From NCBI GenBank assembly GCA_047631095.1, contig JBLHZD010000191.1, forward strand, positions 1-7,975: a stretch of DNA of 7,975 bases, read 5' to 3'. Below, piece by piece: positions 1-5,040 of the stretch. Source of the stretch: JABJJH01 sp047631095 (GTDB lineage: Bacteria; Pseudomonadota; Alphaproteobacteria; UBA8366; GCA-2717185). A program made the translations under genes and the position numbers. The notes beneath the pieces are model-generated. The model had not been told where the DNA came from and did not search any database. It saw nothing but the letters and a program-made list of their open reading frames with translations. Each line of letters starts with the position of its first letter. Within the stretch, counting starts at the first letter, position 1.

Positions 1-2831
1 TTTACCCCCGCGCCCAGTTGCGCCTTGGCGAAAGCGTGGCCGAAGTCGCGATCAATGCCCATCACTTCGCCGGTCGATTTCATCTCCGGGCCCAACACGA
101 CGTCAACGCCGGGGAACCGGTTGAACGGGAACACGGCCTCCTTGACCGCGACATGTTCGCCCGTGGCCAATGCGGTCAAATCGAAATCCGAGAGTTTTTC
201 GCCCGCCATGATGCGCGCGGCGATTTTCGCGATGGGGGCGCCCGTCGCCTTGGCGACGAAGGGCACCGTGCGGCTGGCGCGGGGATTGACCTCGATAACG
301 TATATTTCTTCGCGCTGGACGGCGAACTGCACATTCATGAGGCCGATAACGCCGAGCCCTTTGGCCATCAGCGCTGTTTGTCGTTTGATCTCGGCGATGA
401 CCGGCGCAGACAGGGTATAGGGCGGCAGGGAACACGCGCTGTCGCCGGAATGAATGCCGGCCTCTTCGATATGCTCCATGACGCCCGCGACGAACACATC
501 ATCGCCGTCGCAAATAGCGTCCACATCGACTTCGATAGCGTCCTTCAGGAAATGATCGACCAGCACCGGGCGATGTCCTAATTCCCGCATCGCGTTGGCC
601 ATGTAGCGCTTCAGGCCCGCATCGTCATGCACCAGCTCCATCGCTCGTCCGCCCAGCACATAAGACGGCCGCAGCAGCACCGGGTAGCCAATGTCCGCGG
701 CGATCGCCAGCGCCTCTTCCCCTGTAAGCGCGGAGCCATTGGGCGGTTGTTTCAGGTTGAGGGATTGCAACAGGTTCTGGAAGCGGTCGCGGTCTTCCGC
801 CAGATCGATGGCGTCAGGCGAGGTGCCGAGGATGGGAATATTCGCTTCCGCCAGCGCTTCGGCCAGTTTCAACGGCGTCTGGCCGCCGAACTGGACGATG
901 ATCCCGTGCAAATCGCCCTTTGCCTGCTCCACTCGCACCAGCGCGATGACGTCTTCGGCGGTCAGCGGTTCAAAATACAGTCGGTCGGAAGTGTCGTAAT
1001 CGGTGGAGACGGTTTCCGGATTACAGTTGACCATGATGGTCTCGTAACCGGCTTCTTCCAGCGCGAATACCGCATGGACGCAACAATAATCGAATTCGAT
1101 CCCTTGACCGATCCGATTGGGGCCGCCGCCCAGGATGATAACCTTGCGACGCTCCGAAACGTCGGCTTCGCATTCCGCCGGGGTGACGGAATCGCCTTCA
1201 TAGGTGGAATACATATACGGCGTCTCTGAGGGAAACTCCCCGGCGCACGTGTCGATGCGCTTGAATACCGGACGCACATTTAGCGTCGCGCTATGATCGG
1301 CGACGGCCGCTTCCGTTTGGTTGGTTAATTCCGCCAGTCGCGCATTGGCGAAACCCATTTTCTTCAGGCGCAACATACCGTCCTGATCCTGCGGCAGGCC
1401 GTTTTCCCGAACGCCGTTTTCCGCCGTGACGATGGAGCCGATCTGCTCCAGGAACCAGGGGTCGATCTTGCAGGCGCTGTAAATTTCCTCGGTCGATAAT
1501 CCGAATCGGTAGGCTTGGGCGACTGTCAAAATCCGGTTTGGCTCCGGTTTGGACAGCGCGGCGCGAATGGCGTCCTTGTCGTCTGGATCGTCAATCTCGA
1601 CTTCGTTCATGCCCGTCAGGCCGGTTTCCATGGAGCGCAGGGCTTTTTGCAGGCTCTCCGGGAAGGTGCGGCCAATCGCCATCGCTTCGCCGACCGACTT
1701 CATCGATGTGGTCAGGTGCGGATCTGCGCCGGGGAATTTCTCGAAAGTGAACCGGGGCATTTTGGTGACGACGTAATCGATCGTCGGCTCAAAACTGGCG
1801 GGCGTCACTTTGGTGATGTCGTTGTCGATCTCGTCCAGCGTATAGCCGACCGCCAGTTTGGCGGCGACCTTGGCGATGGGAAACCCGGTCGCCTTGGACG
1901 CCAGTGCGGAGGATCGCGAGACCCGGGGGTTCATCTCGATCATCAACAACCGGCCGTCTTCCGGGTTGACGGCGAACTGAACGTTGGAGCCGCCCGTGTC
2001 GACGCCAATTTCACGCAGGCACGCGATCGAGGCGTCGCGCATCAACTGGTATTCCTTGTCCGTCAGGGTCAAGGCGGGCGCTACGGTGATCGAATCACCG
2101 GTATGAATGCCCATCGGGTCGATATTTTCGATGGCGCAGATGATGATGCAATTGTCCTTGCGGTCGCGCACGACCTCCATCTCGAATTCTTTCCACCCCA
2201 GCACCGATTCTTCGACCAGCACTTCATCGACGGGCGAGGCGCGTAAGCCGCCTTCGACCAGCGCGGCGAATTCCGCCTTGTTATAGGCGATGCCACCGCC
2301 GGTGCCGCCCATGGTGAAGGACGGGCGTACAATCGCGGGCAAGCCGACATACGCCAGCGCGGCTTCGCCGTCAGCCGGCGTGTTGACGATTTTGGCGCGC
2401 GGACATTCCAGCCCGATGCCCTCCATCGCCAGACGAAATTTCTGTCGGTCTTCGGCCTTGTCGATGACCGCGCTGTTCGCGGCGATCATCTCTACGCCAT
2501 ATTTTTCAAGGACGCCGTTCTTTTCCAGGGCCATGGCGGTGTTGAGCGCGGTCTGTCCCCCCATGGTCGGCAATAGCGCGTCCGGCCGCTCGCGCTCGAT
2601 AATGCGCGCCACGACTTCGGGCGTTATTGGCTCAATATAAGTCGCGTCGGCCAATCCCGGATCGGTCATGATCGTCGCCGGGTTCGAATTGGCCAAAATC
2701 AGTCGGTAGCCTTCTTCCTTCAGCGCCTTGCACGCCTGGGTGCCCGAATAATCGAATTCGCAGGCCTGCCCGATCACGATAGGGCCGGCGCCGATAATGA
2801 GGATCGATTCGATGTCGGTTCTTTTTGGCAT
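1..2831 (-). CDS. carB: Carbamoyl-phosphate synthase large subunit (C-terminus cut off by window edge)
   Basis: Ammonia-using large subunit of cytoplasmic carbamoyl-phosphate synthetase. It makes carbamoyl phosphate from bicarbonate, ammonia and 2 ATP for pyrimidine and arginine synthesis. Reading from ATG at 2831 gives 943 uninterrupted codons. The N-terminal carboxyphosphate ATP-grasp half (about 1-400) aligns without gaps to my memory of the E. coli protein, so R129, R169 (in VRPSFTMGGTGGG), E215, E299 and N301 fall at the same numbers. The oligomerisation segment follows (about 400-555, with KRIDTCAGEF near 524). The carbamoyl-phosphate half starts at KVIILGGGPNRIGQG (563) and contains LLRPSYVLGGRAM (719-731) and EVNPRASRT (847-855). 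The window ends just after MKSTGEVMG (917-925), so the allosteric MGS-like domain, roughly the last 130-140 residues, is missing; UMP or ornithine control cannot be judged. The start overlaps the carA stop by one base (TGATG), with GGAAAGAG six bases upstream as ribosome binding site, indicating translational coupling in a carAB operon. Confidence 0.98.
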   Translation of the reverse strand, partial: MPKRTDIESILIIGAGPIVIGQACEFDYSGTQACKALKEEGYRLILANSNPATIMTDPGLADATYIEPITPEVVARIIERERPDALLPTMGGQTALNTAMALEKNGVLEKYGVEMIAANSAVIDKAEDRQKFRLAMEGIGLECPRAKIVNTPADGEAALAYVGLPAIVRPSFTMGGTGGGIAYNKAEFAALVEGGLRASPVDEVLVEESVLGWKEFEMEVVRDRKDNCIIICAIENIDPMGIHTGDSITVAPALTLTDKEYQLMRDASIACLREIGVDTGGSNVQFAVNPEDGRLLMIEMNPRVSRSSALASKATGFPIAKVAAKLAVGYTLDEIDNDITKVTPASFEPTIDYVVTKMPRFTFEKFPGADPHLTTSMKSVGEAMAIGRTFPESLQKALRSMETGLTGMNEVEIDDPDDKDAIRAALSKPEPNRILTVAQAYRFGLSTEEIYSACKIDPWFLEQIGSIVTAENGVRENGLPQDQDGMLRLKKMGFANARLAELTNQTEAAVADHSATLNVRPVFKRIDTCAGEFPSETPYMYSTYEGDSVTPAECEADVSERRKVIILGGGPNRIGQGIEFDYCCVHAVFALEEAGYETIMVNCNPETVSTDYDTSDRLYFEPLTAEDVIALVRVEQAKGDLHGIIVQFGGQTPLKLAEALAEANIPILGTSPDAIDLAEDRDRFQNLLQSLNLKQPPNGSALTGEEALAIAADIGYPVLLRPSYVLGGRAMELVHDDAGLKRYMANAMRELGHRPVLVDHFLKDAIEVDVDAICDGDDVFVAGVMEHIEEAGIHSGDSACSLPPYTLSAPVIAEIKRQTALMAKGLGVIGLMNVQFAVQREEIYVIEVNPRASRTVPFVAKATGAPIAKIAARIMAGEKLSDFDLTALATGEHVAVKEAVFPFNRFPGVDVVLGPEMKSTGEVMGIDRDFGHAFAKAQLGAGV

Positions 2832-4024
2832 CAGGCGCTCTTTCCGGCGTTAGCGGTTTCCATCAATTCGATAAAGCGATCGAACAGATAATGACTGTCT
2901 TTGGGACCGGGCGAGGCTTCCGGGTGGTGCTGAACGCTGAACACCGGCGCATCTTTTACTGAAATGCCTTCCAGCGTGCCGTCAAACAGCGATATATGGG
3001 TGATCTCCACATTGTCCGGCAGCGATTCGGGCGTGACGACAAAGCCGTGGTTCTGGCTGGTGATCTCCACAACGCCGGTCTTCAAATCTTTCACCGGATG
3101 ATTCGCGCCGCGATGACCGTGGTGCATCTTTTCCGTCTTCGCGCCCAGGGCCAGGGATAATATCTGGTGTCCCAGACAAATGCCGAACAGCGGCTTGCCA
3201 GATTTCAGAACGCCCTGGATCATCGGCACGGCGTATTCGCCGGTTGCGGCGGGGTCGCCGGGGCCGTTTGACAAAAAGACCCCGTCGGGCTCATGGCGCA
3301 GCACGTCTTCTGCGCTCGCATTGGCGGGTACAACCGTCACCCGGCACCCCAGATTGGCGAGGCAGCGCAAAATATTGTGTTTGGCGCCGAAATCGACGGC
3401 GACCACATGAAACCGGGCGTCCGTCGCGTCCAAAGCGCCGTAGCCTTCGCCCAACGCCCAGGCGGTCTGGTTCCAGCTATAGCTTTGCGTGCAACTCACG
3501 GTCTTCGCCAGATCAAGCCCGGTCAGGCCGGACCATTCGCCGGCTTGCGCGGTCAACGCGGGAATATCGAACATGCCGTCGGGCGCATGCGCCACGATTC
3601 CGTGCGGCGCGCCCAGATCGCGCATGCGCCGGGTCAATTGGCGAGTGTCGATCCCGGAGACGCCAATCAGGCCGCGCGCCTTCAACCAGGGGTCGAGATG
3701 CTGGGCGGCGCGAAAATTGGAGGGTTCGGTGATATCGGCGCGCAACACCAGACCGCGCGCGGCGGGCGCGGTTGCTTCCATGTCTTCGTCATTGGCGCCG
3801 ACATTGCCGATATGGGGAAAAGTGAAGGATATGATCTGGCCGGCGTAGGACGGGTCGGTCAGGATCTCCTGATAGCCGGTGATGGAGGTGTTGAAGCAAA
3901 CTTCGCCGAGCGCGTGGCCAACAGCGCCGACGCCCGCGCCCCAAAACAAGGTTCCGTCAGCGAGAACCAACACCGCCGTCTTGCCCGAGGGCGCGGCGGT
4001 GGGGTTCGAATTCTGGTCGGTCAT
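2831..4024 (-). CDS. carA: Carbamoyl-phosphate synthase small (glutaminase) subunit
   Basis: Glutamine amidotransferase subunit of carbamoyl-phosphate synthetase. It hydrolyses glutamine and passes ammonia through a tunnel to CarB. The protein has 397 residues, near the family's usual 370-400. The N-terminal CarA-specific domain (about 15-165) carries GEVCFNTSITGYQEILTDPSY (split 40-60) and the GVSGIDTRQLTRRMR stretch (121-135). The class I glutaminase domain (about 205-390) has LSNGPGDP (251-258), the nucleophile elbow GICLGHQ with Cys283, SQNHGF (323-328) and HHPEASPGP (366-374), giving His367 and Glu369 as the rest of the triad. The residue before the catalytic His is another His; many homologues have Tyr or Gly there, and I expect no loss of function. 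The ATG at 4024 is supported by GAAGG at 4035-4039, ten bases upstream, and by an N-terminus of normal length. The stop shares one base with the carB start. A candidate promoter and short leader ORF lie upstream. The gene is intact. Confidence 0.98.
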   Translation of the reverse strand: MTDQNSNPTAAPSGKTAVLVLADGTLFWGAGVGAVGHALGEVCFNTSITGYQEILTDPSYAGQIISFTFPHIGNVGANDEDMEATAPAARGLVLRADITEPSNFRAAQHLDPWLKARGLIGVSGIDTRQLTRRMRDLGAPHGIVAHAPDGMFDIPALTAQAGEWSGLTGLDLAKTVSCTQSYSWNQTAWALGEGYGALDATDARFHVVAVDFGAKHNILRCLANLGCRVTVVPANASAEDVLRHEPDGVFLSNGPGDPAATGEYAVPMIQGVLKSGKPLFGICLGHQILSLALGAKTEKMHHGHRGANHPVKDLKTGVVEITSQNHGFVVTPESLPDNVEITHISLFDGTLEGISVKDAPVFSVQHHPEASPGPKDSHYLFDRFIELMETANAGKSA

Positions 4025-4095
4025 GCGAAAGTCGCCTTCGATGTAACGGCCAGAGAATAGACCGGATTAACGGCGGTGCGCCGGTATGCGCTCAT
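4021..4095 (-). other. Possible 24-codon leader ORF coupled to carA
   Basis: An ATG at 4095 on the minus strand opens 24 sense codons (peptide beginning MSAYRRTAVNPVYS) and stops at TGA 4023-4021. This overlaps the carA ATG as ATGA, the geometry of translational coupling. It lies within the leader predicted from the candidate promoter. Against it: no clear Shine-Dalgarno sequence precedes its ATG, and an ORF of this size can arise by chance. It has no runs of regulatory codons; two adjacent Arg codons and two Tyr codons are the only notable ones. It may be an unremarkable open frame. Confidence 0.25.
4061..4085 (-). promoter_or_regulatory. Overlapping inverted repeats in the carA leader
   Basis: ACCGG (4061-4065) can pair with CCGGT (4081-4085) across a 15-base loop. 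CGGCG (4071-4075) can pair with CGCCG (4079-4083) across a 3-base loop. The two stems share bases 4081-4083, so only one can form at a time. They lie between the candidate carAB promoter and the carA start. No U-run follows, so this is not an obvious terminator, and stems of five base pairs may be chance in GC-rich DNA. Confidence 0.25.
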
Positions 4096-4157
4096 ATTGT
4101 GAGGCTGATCGACAAAATTTTACTTATAATATCGGCCCCAGCGCGCAAATTGGCCGT

Positions 4158-4186
4158 TTTTTAAGCAATCAACGCTGCGGCGTCAA
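4158..4186 (-). promoter_or_regulatory. Candidate sigma-70 promoter for carAB
   Basis: On the minus strand TTGACG (4186-4181, five of six bases of the -35 consensus) is followed after a 17-base spacer by TAAAAA (4163-4158, four of six of the -10 consensus). Transcription would begin near 4151, giving carA a leader of about 125 bases. Spacing and position fit a housekeeping promoter, but alphaproteobacterial promoters tolerate weak matches, so this is inference from sequence only. Confidence 0.5.
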
Positions 4187-4224
4187 GTTTTTTAGGTTAG
4201 GAAAAGTTAATAGAAACAATTGCT

Positions 4225-4230
4225 TATAAT
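4225..4230 (+). promoter_or_regulatory. Perfect TATAAT box upstream of yqeY
   Basis: A consensus -10 hexamer sits 146 bases before the yqeY start on the plus strand. An identical CTTATAAT octamer occurs exactly 100 bases earlier (4123-4130). Neither has a recognisable -35 hexamer at 16-18 bases. An alternative is TTGCTT (4220-4225), 17 bases, TATCCT (4243-4248). One of these is likely to drive yqeY-dnaG-rpoD, but the sequence does not decide which. Confidence 0.3.
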
Positions 4231-4301
4231 TTCTTTGAATTTTATCCTTGCCCATGTTTTACACTCGCGTTTCGATCTCCTCGGTGACGATGGCGTCGCA
4301 G

Positions 4302-4361
4302 GGACGCGAATCGGGACAAAATTCAGGTCAAACATCCGGCTAAATATCGGGCCAAATATCA
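4302..4361 (+). repeat. Five tandem degenerate 12-bp repeats before yqeY
   Basis: Units begin at 4302, 4314, 4326, 4338 and 4350, with exact 12-base spacing and approximate consensus GGNCAAAWATCN. The last two units are closest to each other (GGCTAAATATCG and GGCCAAATATCA); the first is most diverged. The array ends 14 bases before the yqeY GTG, so it would lie in the 5' leader or just downstream of the promoter. It could be a set of protein-binding sites, a decayed slippage repeat, or chance. The regular period over 60 bases argues against chance. Confidence 0.6.
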
Positions 4362-4375
4362 GAAATGGGGTTGCT

Positions 4376-4828
4376 GTGCGAAAAGCGCTGAAAGAAGCAT
4401 TAGTTACGTCGATGCGCGCCAAGGACAAGAACGCGGTGGCGACGCTGCGGCTTATTCTGGCGGCGATGAAGGATCGCGATATCGCCGCGCGGACCAAAGA
4501 GAACGCCGAGGAAATCGGCGACGCTGAAATCGTCACGATGCTGCAGACCATGGTCAAGCAGCGGCGTGAAAGCATCGAGATGTATGAAAAGGGCGACCGT
4601 CCGGAGCTGGCCGCGAAAGAGGCTCAGGAAATCGTCATTATCGAAGGGTTCCTGCCGCAACAACTTTCCGATGACGATCTGGAAAGCGCGGTGGCGTCGG
4701 CCGTATCGGATCTGGGCGCTGACAGTCTCAAGGATATGGGGCGGGTCATGGGTGAATTGCGCCAGCGCCATGCGGGGCAAATGGATTTTGGCAAGGCGGG
4801 TTCGATCGCGAAAAAAGCGCTGTCCTGA
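4376..4828 (+). CDS. yqeY: GatB/YqeY domain-containing protein
   Basis: Stand-alone protein of 150 residues related to the C-terminal tail domain of GatB, the tRNA-binding part of the Asp-tRNA(Asn)/Glu-tRNA(Gln) amidotransferase. The role of free YqeY proteins is not settled; a link to tRNA is inference from the domain. Family features are clear: a helical N-terminus with TLRLILAAMKDRDIAAR (23-39), a central MLQTMVKQRRESIEMYEKG (55-73), IIEGFLPQQLSDDDLE (88-103) and C-terminal KDMGRVMGEL (119-128) and GQMDFGKAGSIAKKAL (134-149). I chose GTG at 4376 because it gives the standard family length and N-terminus, with GGGG five bases upstream; the open frame back to TTG 4220 lacks family similarity and any ATG. 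It is the first gene of the rightward unit, 212 bases before dnaG, and a 12-bp repeat array lies directly upstream. It occupies the place of rpsU in the enterobacterial rpsU-dnaG-rpoD operon. Confidence 0.93.
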   Translation: MRKALKEALVTSMRAKDKNAVATLRLILAAMKDRDIAARTKENAEEIGDAEIVTMLQTMVKQRRESIEMYEKGDRPELAAKEAQEIVIIEGFLPQQLSDDDLESAVASAVSDLGADSLKDMGRVMGELRQRHAGQMDFGKAGSIAKKALS

Positions 4829-4865
4829 GCGCGCCCGGCGCCGGTTCGTTTTCGAAAAAAACGCC

Positions 4866-5019
4866 GAATCGTCTTTGCCGAATCGCCTTTATGGCGCGAA
4901 TCGGTTATAAGTCAGGTCTTGGTTTTGTGGTCGATTTCGACAATCGCCCCAGAATGCATGAGGCTAAATGCATGAGGTTATGCGATACTCCTGGGTCCAC
5001 AGCCCTTTGCCGTCGAGTC
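4866..5019. promoter_or_regulatory. Cluster of GANTC sites upstream of dnaG
   Basis: GAATC occurs at 4866-4870, 4880-4884 and 4898-4902, each inside a CGAATCG context, and GAGTC at 5015-5019. GANTC is the site of the cell-cycle DNA methyltransferase CcrM in many alphaproteobacteria, where methylation state in promoters can tune transcription. Four sites in this 212-base gap exceed the roughly one expected by chance. However, single GANTC sites also occur in the neighbouring genes, so a regulatory role is only a possibility. Confidence 0.25.
4953..4980 (+). repeat. 14-bp tandem duplication upstream of dnaG
   Basis: AATGCATGAGGCTA (4953-4966) is followed directly by AATGCATGAGGTTA (4967-4980), with 13 of 14 bases identical. 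Each unit contains the palindrome ATGCAT and a GAGG. It lies about 60 bases before dnaG. It may be a recent slippage duplication or paired sites for a protein; nothing in the sequence decides. Confidence 0.8.
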
Positions 5020-5040
5020 TTTGAGCAGCGTTGTATATAG
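4972..5040 (+). other. Possible short ORF ending directly at the dnaG start
   Basis: An ATG at 4972, preceded by GAGG (4960-4963) with eight bases between, opens 22 codons (beginning MRLCDTPG) and ends at TAG 5038-5040, touching the dnaG ATG in the same frame. An upstream ATG at 4954 would extend it by six codons. dnaG itself has no evident ribosome binding site, so re-initiation after this ORF is conceivable. Its coding potential is unproven and the peptide resembles nothing I know. Confidence 0.25.

Larger units (their letters stand above)
4025..4375. other. Divergent intergenic region between carAB and yqeY-dnaG-rpoD
   Basis: This 351-base AT-richer stretch holds no convincing protein gene of normal size. 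It must contain the promoters of both divergent units. Visible in it are a TTGACG-17-TAAAAA promoter candidate for carAB, a short minus-strand ORF that ends on the carA start codon, overlapping inverted repeats at 4061-4085, two CTTATAAT boxes 100 bases apart reading towards yqeY, and a 12-bp direct-repeat array just before the yqeY start. A plus-strand frame stays open from TTG at 4220 into yqeY, but it contains no ATG and would add about 52 residues with no similarity to the YqeY family. I treat it as non-coding. Confidence 0.8.

Noticed and set aside
1515..2246. 243-codon plus-strand open frame
   Set aside because: It lies wholly antisense to the conserved carB reading frame and its translation resembles no protein family; it is a by-product of GC-rich codon use.
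3293..4060. 255-codon plus-strand open frame
   Set aside because: Antisense to carA, whose full set of catalytic motifs is on the other strand; no recognisable domain in the antisense translation.
4220..4375. N-terminal extension of YqeY from TTG 4220
   Set aside because: It would add about 52 residues absent from the family, has no ATG, runs through the TATAAT box and the repeat array, and GTG 4376 gives the standard length with a GGGG upstream.
4829..4862. Terminator after yqeY
   Set aside because: There is a palindrome CCGGCGCCGG (4835-4844) followed by TTCGTTTTCG, but it cannot form a stem with a proper loop longer than about four base pairs and the T-run is broken.
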